A stretch of DNA of 16,012 nt from an uncultured Christensenellaceae bacterium (GCA_905236495.1 CAJOPV010000157.1:1-16012); one strand, 5' to 3'. Positions 6,839 to 15,105 are shown, counted from the first letter of the stretch. Numbers and translations are program-made. Notes: a model not told the origin generated them from the letters alone.

Positions 6839-8851
6839 TCAGTTCATGGCGATATCGTCCATGGCCTTGGCGAAGGCGGCCTGGGCGCTTTCCTTGACCT
6901 GGGTCCATTCGGCCTCGTACCCGGGAGAACGGAGCCATTTCAGGCATTGGGTGGTTTCCTCCAGCATCTGCACGTCCGCTCCCAGGGCCATGCCGGGGAT
7001 CAGGGTATCCCCGTGCTGGCGGGTGCCCAGGAAATCCCCGGGGCCCCGAAGCTCCAGATCCTTTTGGGCGATCTTGAAGCCGTCGCCCGTTTCGCACAGG
7101 GTTTTCAAGCGCTCGTTGGGGGAGGCCATGAGGAAGCACCAGCTTTCCTCCGCCCCGCGGCCCACCCGGCCCCGGAGCTGATGCAACTGGCTCAGGCCGA
7201 AGCGATCGGCGTTTTCGATCACCATGACGGTGGCGGCGGGCACGTTGACCCCCACCTCGATCACAGTGGTGGAGACCAGCACGTCCAAGGCCCCCTGAGA
7301 AAACTTTTGAATGGTTTCTTCCTTTTCCTGAGGGTCCTGATCCCCGTAGGTGAGGCCCAGCCTGAGATCAGCCAGGGGGCCGGTGGAAAGCTCGGCGTAG
7401 GTATCCTGGGCGCTTTTGGCGTCGATCTGCTCGCTTTCCTCCACCAGGGGACAGACGATATAGCACTGCCGGCCCGCAGATGCCTGCTGCCGGATGAAAG
7501 AATACATCCCCTCCCGTTTATCCTCCGGCACGATGCGGGTTTTTACCGGGGTGCGGCCGGGGGGCAATTCATCCACCACGGATAGATCCAGATCGCCGTA
7601 GAGCACCAGCGCCAGGGTGCGGGGGATAGGCGTGGCGGAGAGCACCAGTTCGTTAGGCGCGGCCTCCGGCCCGTCGGCCTTTTTGGAAAGCAGCCGACGC
7701 TGGCGCACGCCGAAGCGGTGCTGTTCGTCGGTGACCACCAGACCCAGGTTTTGATAGGAAACGCCCTCCGAGATCAGGGCGTGGGTGCCGATGACGCACT
7801 GCCATTCCCCGGAGGCTATGCTTTGCAGCGCTTCCCTTCTCTCCTTCGTCTTCATGCCGCCGATGAGCAGGCCGCAGGAGACGCCCAGGGGCTCCAATAT
7901 TTTTTTCGCGCTTTCCAGATGCTGCCGGGCCAATATTTCCGTCGGGGCCATGAGGGCGCTTTGATACCCCGCCTTGGCGGACAGATACATGGCGCCGAAG
8001 GCCAGGGCGGTCTTGCCGCAGCCTACGTCCCCCTGCACCATGCGGCCCATGGCGTGGGACGCGGAAAGATCGTCGGCAATCTGCGACAGCACCCGGGTCT
8101 GGGCCATTGTGGGCGGGAAGGGCAGGGAGGCCCAGTAAGCCTGCTGATCCTCCCGGGAGGCGGGGATCACGATGCCTCGGGTGCGCTCTCCCCTCAGGGC
8201 GGCAGCGGCGGCCTGATACAGAAGCATCCCCTCAAAGGACATGCGGCGCAGGGCGATCATCAGGTTTTCTTTCGTTTCCGGGAAATGGGCCTGGCGCAGG
8301 GCGAAATTCCTCTCGCACAGGTGGTATTTGACCCGCAGGATATCGGGCAGCGTTTCCGGGCAGCAATCCTCCAACTGGGTCAGGGCCTGGCGGATCAGAT
8401 CCCGCATGGTTTTGGGAGGCAGCCCCGCCAGGGCCCGATACACGGGCAAAATGCCCCGCTCCTTCACGATGACGGGGCTTGCCATGCGGATCTTGCCCTG
8501 CTTATCCCGATCCACCCGCCCGTACAGGGTCAAATGATCCTCCTGGCGGATTTGGGTTTGCAGCCAGGGCTGATTGAACCAAACCACGTTCAGCCCGCCC
8601 GTTTCATCCAGAAGCCTCAGGGATACCGAGGTAAGCCCCCGGAAGCGGCTTAAGCGCGGCGCGGCCTTGGGAAAACCGCTGACGCAGACCTCCGTTCCGG
8701 GGGCGATCTCATTGAGCGGAGTGACGGCGGAGGTATCCTGATAACGGATGGGAAGGGTCAAAAGCAGGTCCGCCAGGGTGCGGATGCCTGCCTTTTCCAG
8801 CGTTTCCAGCCGGGCCCGGCCCATGCCTTTCAGCGAATCCAGCGTCATCAT
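6839..8851 (-). CDS. recG: ATP-dependent DNA helicase RecG, 670 aa
   Basis: RecG is a superfamily 2 helicase that reverses stalled forks and migrates Holliday junctions. Residues 1-50 hold a helix-hairpin-helix-like start, and about 50-145 the OB-fold wedge that splits branched DNA. The motor shows Walker A GDVGCGKT (274-281), motif II DEQH (375-378), motif III SATPIPRT (405-412), VSTTVIEVGVNVP near 526-538 and motif VI QLRGRVGRG (558-566). The TRG element follows at about 600-614 (ELRGPGDFLGTRQHG). Length is close to the usual 670-690. The start is one of two adjacent ATG codons (8851 or 8848), 15 bases behind the glycosidase stop and without a clear Shine-Dalgarno sequence, so expression probably depends on readthrough or coupling. 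It sits between an unrelated sugar enzyme and addB, its likely functional partner. Confidence 0.97.
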   Translation of the reverse strand: MMTLDSLKGMGRARLETLEKAGIRTLADLLLTLPIRYQDTSAVTPLNEIAPGTEVCVSGFPKAAPRLSRFRGLTSVSLRLLDETGGLNVVWFNQPWLQTQIRQEDHLTLYGRVDRDKQGKIRMASPVIVKERGILPVYRALAGLPPKTMRDLIRQALTQLEDCCPETLPDILRVKYHLCERNFALRQAHFPETKENLMIALRRMSFEGMLLYQAAAAALRGERTRGIVIPASREDQQAYWASLPFPPTMAQTRVLSQIADDLSASHAMGRMVQGDVGCGKTALAFGAMYLSAKAGYQSALMAPTEILARQHLESAKKILEPLGVSCGLLIGGMKTKERREALQSIASGEWQCVIGTHALISEGVSYQNLGLVVTDEQHRFGVRQRRLLSKKADGPEAAPNELVLSATPIPRTLALVLYGDLDLSVVDELPPGRTPVKTRIVPEDKREGMYSFIRQQASAGRQCYIVCPLVEESEQIDAKSAQDTYAELSTGPLADLRLGLTYGDQDPQEKEETIQKFSQGALDVLVSTTVIEVGVNVPAATVMVIENADRFGLSQLHQLRGRVGRGAEESWCFLMASPNERLKTLCETGDGFKIAQKDLELRGPGDFLGTRQHGDTLIPGMALGADVQMLEETTQCLKWLRSPGYEAEWTQVKESAQAAFAKAMDDIAMN

Positions 8852-8866
8852 GCGCTTATACCGTTT

Positions 8867-10618
8867 TTACCGTTTGATTCGGACGGTGATCTCCCCGTCC
8901 TCCGCAGGCGCACCGAACACATCCACGCCCCCAACGATCCGGCGGGTGATGAGGAGGGTGTCGGCATCCGGGACCTTGACATTCAGCCAGCCCGTCTGCA
9001 GGATGGGGCTGCGCCGCCGCTGCCACAAAAGGGCGCGGATCTCTTTTTCCAGCTCCTGATCGCCTCCCTCCCAGGGGAAGGCGCCCCGGCAGAAGGGATC
9101 GGGGCCGCCCTGGGCCCCCCGCTCGTCGCCGTAATAGACGCAGGGGATGCCGGGCAGCGCGCAGAGCAGCTTCATCATTTCGATATAGCGCCTGCGGCCC
9201 GTCGCGTATTCTTCTTTTGTCAGCTTCCTGCCCCGGCGGGAGGCAAGGGGCAGCTCCTCAAAGGTGCGATCCGCCAGGGTGTTGATGGCCCGGGCCCGGT
9301 CGTGGCTGCCCGCCAGGTTCATCAAGGAATAATAGAAGGGAAGGGGATAATTTTCCTTCTGGCTCAGGATGAGCCGGGCCAGGGCATAGGCGTCCGTGCG
9401 CCCGGTAAAGAAATCGTTGGCGGCGGCCCGGAGGGGGTAATTCATCACGCTGTCCAGGGTGTCCCCCTGGCAGTAGCAGCGCATTTCGTCATAGGCCACC
9501 TTATGGCTGGCATCCTCCCATACCTCGCCCAGCACCACGGCCTCCGGGTCCTCCGCCTTGGCGGCGGCGCGAAGCTTGCGCAGGAAATCCATGGTGAGTT
9601 CGTCCGCCACGTCCAGCCGCCAGCCGGAGGAGCCGTTTTTGATCCAGCTCCGCACCACCCCATCCTCCCGGAACATGAAATCCTGGTAGGTGGGATCGTT
9701 CTTTTCGATCTCGGGCAGGGTATGGAAGCCCCACCAGGCTTTGTATTCGTCGGGATAGCGGGTGAATTTATACCAGGGATAATAGGGGGAATGCGTGGAT
9801 TGGCAGGCCCCTACGGAGGGGAAACGCCCGTAGCGATTGAAATACACGCTGTCCTCCCCGGTGTGGCTGAACACCCCGTCCAGCATGATGCGGATGCCCA
9901 ATTCCCTGGCGGCGGCGCACAGGGAAACAAAATCCGCGTTTTCCCCCAGGTGCGGGTCGATCGTCTGGTAATCGGCGGTATCGTAGCGGTGGTTGGACCG
10001 GGCCTGGAAGATGGGGTTCAGATACAGTACGGTGATGCCCAGCTCGGCAAGATAGGGCAGCTTTTCCTGAATGCCCTTCAGATCGCCGCCGAAAAAATCC
10101 CGGGCGCAGTTATTATCCCCGCCCTCGGGCATGAGGATGGGCTCCTCCTGCCAGCTTTCGTGATAATAGCATTCCTCCCGGCGGGGATGAGACGCCCCGG
10201 AGGCATAAAACCGATCGGGAAAAATCTGATACATTACGCCGGTGCGAAGCCAGGACGGGGTGGTATAGGCGGGGTCATAAACGGTGATCTGCCAGGCGTG
10301 GGGATGGGGAGAAAAGATGCCCTCGCCGCCCATGCCGTCCTGGGGCCCGCCGTAGGCAAATTCGTTGCCATGGGCATCCTCGGCCCGGAAATCATACCAG
10401 CACAGGATGGGGATATCCGGCATTCTCACCGAGCAATGGAACCAGCCCATGGCCTCCCCCTCCATGGGGAACCATTTTTCGCTGCCGTCGTAAAAGCGCA
10501 GCGTGACGGCGGTGATCTCCTCCGATGCCCGGATACGGAAAATCACATGGGTATCGCAGGGCACCGCCCCGGCGGGCAGCCGGCAGAAGGGCGATTGGGA
10601 ATCGTGATAAAGCTCCAT
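8867..10618 (-). CDS. Cytoplasmic GH13 alpha-glycosidase (neopullulanase/maltogenic-type), 583 aa
   Basis: A glycoside hydrolase of family 13 that should cut alpha-1,4 (perhaps also alpha-1,6) links in maltodextrins, cyclodextrins or pullulan fragments. Residues 1-110 look like the N-terminal beta-sandwich domain of the neopullulanase/cyclomaltodextrinase group. The catalytic barrel starts at YQIFPDRF (130-137). Its conserved regions are DGVFSHTG (247-254), GWRLDVADE with nucleophile D336, VVLGEVWE with acid/base E365, and GSHD with H439 and D440. A short beta domain ends the chain. There is no signal peptide, so it acts on sugars already imported. The ATG has AAGGAGG 4 bases upstream and an extended -10 promoter behind that. 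It heads an operon with recG and addB, an unusual pairing. Family sure; exact substrate not resolvable. Confidence 0.93.
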   Translation of the reverse strand: MELYHDSQSPFCRLPAGAVPCDTHVIFRIRASEEITAVTLRFYDGSEKWFPMEGEAMGWFHCSVRMPDIPILCWYDFRAEDAHGNEFAYGGPQDGMGGEGIFSPHPHAWQITVYDPAYTTPSWLRTGVMYQIFPDRFYASGASHPRREECYYHESWQEEPILMPEGGDNNCARDFFGGDLKGIQEKLPYLAELGITVLYLNPIFQARSNHRYDTADYQTIDPHLGENADFVSLCAAARELGIRIMLDGVFSHTGEDSVYFNRYGRFPSVGACQSTHSPYYPWYKFTRYPDEYKAWWGFHTLPEIEKNDPTYQDFMFREDGVVRSWIKNGSSGWRLDVADELTMDFLRKLRAAAKAEDPEAVVLGEVWEDASHKVAYDEMRCYCQGDTLDSVMNYPLRAAANDFFTGRTDAYALARLILSQKENYPLPFYYSLMNLAGSHDRARAINTLADRTFEELPLASRRGRKLTKEEYATGRRRYIEMMKLLCALPGIPCVYYGDERGAQGGPDPFCRGAFPWEGGDQELEKEIRALLWQRRRSPILQTGWLNVKVPDADTLLITRRIVGGVDVFGAPAEDGEITVRIKR

Positions 10619-10658
10619 ACATCCTCCTTAGAAAAAGGGATAGCGTACGTTTTTTATC

Positions 10659-10688
10659 ATCATACCATATGTTGGAGTGAAAAATCAA
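10659..10688 (-). promoter_or_regulatory. Extended -10 promoter for glycosidase-recG-addB
   Basis: On the minus strand, TTGATT (10683-10688) and TATGAT (10659-10664) are 18 bases apart, and TGG directly precedes the -10 box, giving an extended -10 element (TGNTATGAT). The glycosidase start codon lies 40 bases downstream, with its AAGGAGG in between. It is the only good promoter seen for the three-gene run. Confidence 0.7.
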
Positions 10689-10731
10689 TCGGTTTTGCCC
10701 GGGGCGGCTTTTCTTTTGCGGATTTGTGCTG

Positions 10732-10737
10732 TATAAT
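10732..10737 (+). promoter_or_regulatory. -10 box for the secreted-protein genes
   Basis: A perfect TATAAT stands 54 bases before the start codon of the first secreted-protein gene. The -35 region at the right distance is only T-rich (TTTTCT or TTTCTT), a poor match to TTGACA, so an activator or weak basal expression is possible. Together with the minus-strand promoter at 10659-10688 it makes this 173-base gap a divergent promoter region. Confidence 0.5.
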
Positions 10738-10791
10738 GGGAACAAATAGGAATTGACGCGCCGTTGTATGGAGGGAAAGGGGGAGGATGGG

Positions 10792-12201
10792 ATGCGAAGA
10801 AGGCTTCGGGGGCTGATGGCCTCTATCCTGTTGCTGATGCTGCTTGCGCCCGGGGGACGGGCCGAATTTTCGCCGGGCTTTTTGGACATGGAAAAGGACG
10901 GCGTCACGGCGACGCTGCAATGCTCCCTTTCCAAGCTTCAAAACGCGGGGGAGGATTCCCTGGCGGTACTGAACGACTGGCTGAGCCGCGTTGCCTTCCT
11001 TTCGGCTGTTCGGGATCAGGACGCCCGGACGGAAATCACCCTGGACGGGAAAACGGCGTTCCTTGCGCAAACCCATCGCGGCCCTCAATATACCCTGACG
11101 GCCTTCGGGCCGGAGGGCGGGGCGTACATCACCGCGCCGGATCAGAAAAATGCGCTGGAGCTTATGCTGGGGGAGAGCCCTCTGTCCCTTTCTCCGGCGC
11201 CCTTCATGCAGGCGTACCCCGCCTTTGCCCAGGCGCTGTACGGGACGCTGGGAAAATATGCCGCGCCGAAGCTTGCGAAGGAGCGCACCTCCATCCGAAA
11301 CGCCGCCGCCTCCGCGGCTTATGAAACATATCTGTTCAAAAAGGGCGAACTGACGGCGGACATCTGGCAGGAGGCGTTGGACGCCGCCCTGCCCGCCGTA
11401 AGGGAAGCGGCGGAGGAATACCCGGGGGCCTACGCTCAATTGGAAGAAACGCTGCGGGCCCTGGGCTTTTCCGGGGAATGCCGGTTCAAGCGGTTCCTGA
11501 ACGCCGACGGGCAGGATATGGGCATGCAGCTGACCTGCCAGACCGGGATCGGCGGGGATATGAAAAGCGCCACGCTGTATTTTGGCTTCACTCCCGGCAT
11601 GGGCGGTTATTTCAGCCTGAAACGGGGGGACCTCCGGCTGGTGCTGGAATACAGGGAGACAGCGGAAAAGCGGGTCCGCACGCTGTACTTTGCCTGGGAA
11701 CACCAGACGGCGGAAAAAACCTTCAAGGGCAGCGTCAATCTGCGGAACGCCGTGGGCGAAGACCAGGAAGCCTGGAGCGGCAAAATCGAAATCAGGCAGA
11801 CCGAAAACAAGGCGCAGACCGTATGGACCCTGACCCCGGCGCTGACCCTTGACGAAGCGGGGCTGCACGGCACGGTGAAAGCAAGCCGAACGGAAAAGAA
11901 CAAGGAAACGCTGAAGGGGGAAATCACCCTGACCGTTCGGCGGGGGGCGGAAACGGACGCTCCGGCGGCCCCGGCGGCAAGGGACCTGCGGGAAATGGAC
12001 GGGGAACAGGCGAAAGCGGCGGTGCAGGGAGAATTGATCCCGCTGACCGGCGTGATCGCAAGGCTCATAAAGACGGCGCCGGAGGAAACGCGGGATCACC
12101 TTCTGCATGACCTGCGGACGGACGCCTGGATGAATGGGCCCGCCGCCGCCCTGACGGAAGATACGGACAGCTGGATCGTAAAGGAGGACCGGAACCCATG
12201 A
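10792..12201 (+). CDS. Secreted protein of unknown family (first of three), 469 aa
   Basis: I do not recognise this protein. It opens with an Arg-rich start and a hydrophobic stretch (residues 7-19) ending in GGRA, a likely signal peptidase I site before E25, so it should be exported. It has no lipobox and no C-terminal anchor. The mature chain alternates strand-rich parts (about 70-115, 225-380) with helical parts (about 140-224, 395-440). A PAAPAA linker lies near 391-396, and the block LREMDGEQ...LIPLTGVIARL follows at 399-425. The ATG at 10792 is chosen because GGGGGAGG lies 5 bases upstream and the signal peptide begins there; an ATG 24 bases and a TTG 39 bases upstream are less likely. 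It overlaps the next gene by ATGA. Its layout resembles the two genes that follow, so it is probably a diverged paralogue. A periplasm-like or cell-wall binding role is possible but unproven. Confidence 0.8.
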   Translation: MRRRLRGLMASILLLMLLAPGGRAEFSPGFLDMEKDGVTATLQCSLSKLQNAGEDSLAVLNDWLSRVAFLSAVRDQDARTEITLDGKTAFLAQTHRGPQYTLTAFGPEGGAYITAPDQKNALELMLGESPLSLSPAPFMQAYPAFAQALYGTLGKYAAPKLAKERTSIRNAAASAAYETYLFKKGELTADIWQEALDAALPAVREAAEEYPGAYAQLEETLRALGFSGECRFKRFLNADGQDMGMQLTCQTGIGGDMKSATLYFGFTPGMGGYFSLKRGDLRLVLEYRETAEKRVRTLYFAWEHQTAEKTFKGSVNLRNAVGEDQEAWSGKIEIRQTENKAQTVWTLTPALTLDEAGLHGTVKASRTEKNKETLKGEITLTVRRGAETDAPAAPAARDLREMDGEQAKAAVQGELIPLTGVIARLIKTAPEETRDHLLHDLRTDAWMNGPAAALTEDTDSWIVKEDRNP

Positions 12202-13628
12202 AGAGACGGATCGCCGGGCTTTTGATTGCCGCCGCGCTGCTGCTTTGCGCCTGGCCCTGCCTGGCGGCGGATTACACGCTGGAGGAAAAATTCGTCCTGC
12301 AGATTCAGCAATCCGCCTATCGGGCCGCGGTGACCCTGCACGCGGAAGGGGAGAGCACCGCCGCCCTGCCGCAGGAGGTATGGCGGGCGATCAAGGCCCT
12401 TTCCGACCGGGCCGCGCTGACAGTGGAGGAAAGCGTGCAGCGGGGCCATACGGAAGCGGTATTGACGCTGAAAATCGACGGCGAAGCGGCGGGCAGGACC
12501 GTCCTTCGGATGAATGCCGATCTGATCGGCGCCGCCAGCGACCTCCTGGCGGGAGACGGGCGGTTTTACGCCGCGCCCCGGGATTGGGACGGGGCGGCGG
12601 TCCTGTCCGGCGCGGGGGTCAGCCCGGGGCTCACCCAGGGGGTGCGGCTGCTGCTGGCGGTCAACGGCGCTTCTTCGGAATGGCGGCAAAAGGCCGCCGA
12701 CGCTTTCCGGGGCCTGGAAACGGACCTGGAAATCTGGGTGAACAGCTACGCGGATTTTTCCCTGGGTTCGGAGGACGGGACCGACTATACCGAGCTTTCC
12801 TTCCTGCTGCCCCGGGACGGGGTGAAGGCGGAAATGCTTCGGCTCCTGGACGATCTGTACGGCAGCGACCGGCTGCTGTCCGTCCTGCGGGAAATAGCCC
12901 CCGCCGGAACGGAAGCCTGGCTGCAGCCCGGAGCAGGGAATACGCTTCGGGAAGCCGTATCGGGCATGGAGCTTGGGGGCGATATCGCCCTGCTGCGCAG
13001 GTACGACAGCCTGGGCAGGCCCCTGCTGGATGAAATCACCCTGCCCCTGAACGGGACAGAAGAAGAAGTGACCATCGCCCTGCGCCCCACGGCGGCGGGG
13101 CAGGAATGGGCCTTTACGTTGAAGCGCGCCGACGGAGAAACGCGCCTGAATTTTGCCCAGACGGCGGAGGATCGGTATGAAGGGGCGTTTGTGCGAAAGG
13201 CGGCGGATGGCGGGGAGCTATCGGCCCTTGGTTTTATCCTCACATGGCAAACGGGGGAGGAGCAGTACAGCCTGAGCGCCGATCAATTTGAAAAGACGGT
13301 GGCGGGGGAGCTCCTCCTGATCCCCCGGGAGGGGCAGCCCCGGCAGAGCGTGACCCTGAACGCCCTCCTGTCCTCCGGCAGCAGCAAGCAGTCCGCCACC
13401 CGCCTGAACGGGACGCTGGCCTGGCGGGACGAGGAAACGGGGGCAGCCGTGACCGTCACCCTGGAGAGCAAGACCGCCGCGCCCTTTGCCATTGAGACCC
13501 TGGAGGACGCGGAGGAGGTGATCCGCCTGGATCAAATGACGGCGGAGGATCTGGCGGGCCTTCTGCCCCGATTCGGGGAAAGCGCCGGGGAATGGCTGGA
13601 AAACCTGGGAACGGGGCTGGGGCTGTAA
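12198..13628 (+). CDS. Secreted protein of unknown family (second of three), 476 aa
   Basis: No family is recognised. Residues 1-24 are a clear signal peptide (KRR followed by a Leu/Ala core) with a cleavage site near CLA or LAA and no lipobox at the cleavage point. The mature protein begins with charged and beta-rich segments (about 28-110). It continues with a helical part containing ASSEWRQKAADAFRGL (158-173) and AEMLRLLDDLYGSDRLLSVL (211-230). A long stretch of alternating strands (about 258-425) follows, and the protein ends in a helical tail after IRLDQMTAEDLAGLL (442-456). The same order (beta, helices, long beta sheet, helical tail) is seen in the flanking secreted proteins. Translation is likely coupled to the gene before it through the ATGA overlap; the AAGGAGG at 12181-12187, inside the upstream gene, also serves the start well. 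No terminator with a T tract follows. Confidence 0.82.
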   Translation: MKRRIAGLLIAAALLLCAWPCLAADYTLEEKFVLQIQQSAYRAAVTLHAEGESTAALPQEVWRAIKALSDRAALTVEESVQRGHTEAVLTLKIDGEAAGRTVLRMNADLIGAASDLLAGDGRFYAAPRDWDGAAVLSGAGVSPGLTQGVRLLLAVNGASSEWRQKAADAFRGLETDLEIWVNSYADFSLGSEDGTDYTELSFLLPRDGVKAEMLRLLDDLYGSDRLLSVLREIAPAGTEAWLQPGAGNTLREAVSGMELGGDIALLRRYDSLGRPLLDEITLPLNGTEEEVTIALRPTAAGQEWAFTLKRADGETRLNFAQTAEDRYEGAFVRKAADGGELSALGFILTWQTGEEQYSLSADQFEKTVAGELLLIPREGQPRQSVTLNALLSSGSSKQSATRLNGTLAWRDEETGAAVTVTLESKTAAPFAIETLEDAEEVIRLDQMTAEDLAGLLPRFGESAGEWLENLGTGLGL

Positions 13629-13678
13629 GGCAAAAGCGGCTGATATGTCAATTTTTGCACATAAAAAGAGCAAAATAA

Positions 13679-13706
13679 CGTTCAAAATGCGTTGAGCTTT
13701 TGAACG
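13679..13706. promoter_or_regulatory. 9-bp inverted repeat bracketing a -35 box (operator candidate)
   Basis: CGTTCAAAA (13679-13687) and TTTTGAACG (13698-13706) are perfect inverted copies separated by 10 bases. The -35 box of the promoter at 13692-13720 lies in the spacer, and the right arm lies between the -35 and -10 boxes. A dimeric regulator bound here would cover the promoter. No T run follows, so a terminator is unlikely. The symmetry is visible; the regulator is unknown. Confidence 0.5.
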
Positions 13707-13720
13707 GTTTATGATATACT
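13692..13720 (+). promoter_or_regulatory. Promoter of the third secreted-protein gene
   Basis: TTGAGC (13692-13697) and TATACT (13715-13720) are exactly 17 bases apart, matching 4 of 6 and 5 of 6 consensus positions. The gene starts 54 bases after the -10 box. This separates the third secreted-protein gene from the coupled pair before it. Confidence 0.7.
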
Positions 13721-13735
13721 GATCCTGCAAATGAT

Positions 13736-13750
13736 TCCGCAAAAAGCGGA
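13736..13750 (+). other. Small hairpin in the 5' leader
   Basis: TCCGC and GCGGA (13736-13740 and 13746-13750) pair around AAAAA, 8 bases before the AAAGGAG ribosome binding site of the third secreted-protein gene. A 5-bp stem near the 5' end of an mRNA can protect it from decay; here that is only a suggestion. Confidence 0.25.
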
Positions 13751-13774
13751 CGCGAATGAAAGGAGAACCTCTCT

Positions 13775-15058
13775 ATGAAAAAGATCCTTGCGATCCTGCT
13801 GGCCCTGGCGATGACCCTGGGCTGTGCCGGCGCGCTGGCGGAAATGCCGGACGCTGCCGAACTGGCGGCGGGCGGCGTGACCGTCACCGGCAGCATCACC
13901 CTGAACCAGGAAAGCATCCTGGGCCTGGCTGCCATAGGCGGCGCCGATCTGGATGACAGCTCCGCCGCCGCTGCCGGCCTGCTGGTGAACATCATCAATG
14001 CCCTGGGCGTCAAGGCCGTCGTCGCCAGTAACGGCGCGCAGCTGGACGTGACGCTGAAGGACGGCACCCTGGCTTCCCTGACCCTCAACGCCACGGAAGA
14101 GGGCCTGGTGATCGCCGCCGACGTGATCCCCGATTATGTTTTTACTGTGAAAATGGAAACCGTCATGGCGCTGATTGAGCAGCTTCAGTCCATGCTGCCC
14201 GCCGATCTGGATGCCGACGCCATCGCGGCTGCCATCGCGCCCCATCTGCAGACGCTGTTTGAAACCATCAGCGCCAAAGTGGGCGAAGCCGAGCAGGGCG
14301 AATACAACGTGAACGGTCACGATTTTACCGTCAAGGTGCCTGTGAACATCACCCTCAAGGAGCTGGCCTCCGCCATCGTGGGCGCGTTGAAGGGCATTGC
14401 GGAAGAAGAAGCCGCAGCGCCTCTGCTGAGCATGGTGCCCGGCTTTGACGCCGACGCCATCGCCCAGACCCTGGAGCAGATCGAGAGCAGCGACGAAGCC
14501 GAACTGCCCGTGCTGGACGCCGCCCTGTATTCCAACGAGAACGGCGATTCGTACCTGGCGGTGGAACTGAAGCGGGATGAGCAGAGCATCACCCTGTACG
14601 CCGGCATCGTGGAGAACAGCCTGCTGGCTGACCTGAACATGCTGGATCAGGGCACCTTTACCCTGCGGATCGTGCCGGAGGAAGCCGGGGTCAACGCTTA
14701 TATCGCCATAGATGTCGAGGATACGCAGATCGAGCTGACGATCGCCGCGGGCCAGACCGAAGCGGGCATCGCTGTCAACGCGGCCCTGGCCTTCAATAAG
14801 ACCCCCATCGTGCAGGCCCAGGTGCTGGTCGATCTGAACGGCGAAGTGGGCGCCATCGACCTGGAGGGCAAGACCGCCATTTCCGTGGAAGAATTGATGG
14901 CGGGCCAAAACGAGGAACTCAACGAGCAGCTGAACGGCCTGCTGCAGAATGCGCTGACCGGGATTCTGGGCCGGGCCATGCAGATCATGCCGAACGAATT
15001 CAACGCCGTCATGCAGATGCTTTCTCCCGCTCAGGAAGAAGCCGCTGTGAACGAATAA
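13775..15058 (+). CDS. Secreted, Trp-free, Ala-rich acidic protein of unknown family (third of three), 427 aa
   Basis: I do not recognise the family. Residues 1-22 are a textbook signal peptide ending ALA before E23; the only Cys (C17) is inside it, and TLGC is a poor lipobox, so secretion rather than lipid anchoring is favoured. The mature chain has no Cys and no Trp, only three Arg (267, 298, 400) and two His, and is rich in Ala, Leu, Glu and Asp. Strands (about 34-125) are followed by helices (127-172) and the block GEYNVNGHDFTVKVPVNI (175-192). A further sheet (244-350) follows, then a helical tail from ISVEELMAGQNEELNEQL (369-386) onward. AAAGGAG lies 9 bases before the ATG. Codon use is strongly biased to CTG, GCC, GGC and ATC, more than in its two neighbours, which suggests high expression. 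The shared layout with the two genes upstream points to paralogy. Confidence 0.85.
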   Translation: MKKILAILLALAMTLGCAGALAEMPDAAELAAGGVTVTGSITLNQESILGLAAIGGADLDDSSAAAAGLLVNIINALGVKAVVASNGAQLDVTLKDGTLASLTLNATEEGLVIAADVIPDYVFTVKMETVMALIEQLQSMLPADLDADAIAAAIAPHLQTLFETISAKVGEAEQGEYNVNGHDFTVKVPVNITLKELASAIVGALKGIAEEEAAAPLLSMVPGFDADAIAQTLEQIESSDEAELPVLDAALYSNENGDSYLAVELKRDEQSITLYAGIVENSLLADLNMLDQGTFTLRIVPEEAGVNAYIAIDVEDTQIELTIAAGQTEAGIAVNAALAFNKTPIVQAQVLVDLNGEVGAIDLEGKTAISVEELMAGQNEELNEQLNGLLQNALTGILGRAMQIMPNEFNAVMQMLSPAQEEAAVNE

Positions 15059-15072
15059 ACCTGATCAAACCC

Positions 15073-15105
15073 AAAGCGCCGTCCGGGATCGCCGGGCGGC
15101 GCTTT
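15073..15105 (+). terminator. Strong hairpin terminator after the third secreted-protein gene
   Basis: A 14-bp stem with one G-T wobble (AAAGCGCCGTCCGG with CCGGGCGGCGCTTT) closes on a five-base GATCG loop, 14 bases after the stop codon. The 3' arm ends in TTT and then CCC, so the T tract is short, but the very stable GC-rich stem right after a gene makes a terminator the best reading. The stem ends in A and T runs on both sides, so it could work in both directions. Confidence 0.75.

Noticed and set aside
9302..10756. 484-codon plus-strand frame opposite the glycosidase
   Set aside because: Antisense shadow of a gene whose GH13 motifs are complete; the Gly/His/Val-rich composition is typical of a shadow, and it would run through the divergent promoter region.
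10660..12108. 482-codon minus-strand frame opposite the first secreted-protein gene
   Set aside because: No signal peptide, motif or ribosome binding site, and Arg/Pro/Phe-rich shadow composition; the plus-strand frame has a signal peptide, a strong ribosome binding site and ATGA coupling.
13630..13658. GCAAAA...TTTTGC inverted repeat after the second secreted-protein gene
   Set aside because: Only six AT-rich base pairs with a 17-base loop; too weak to call a terminator.
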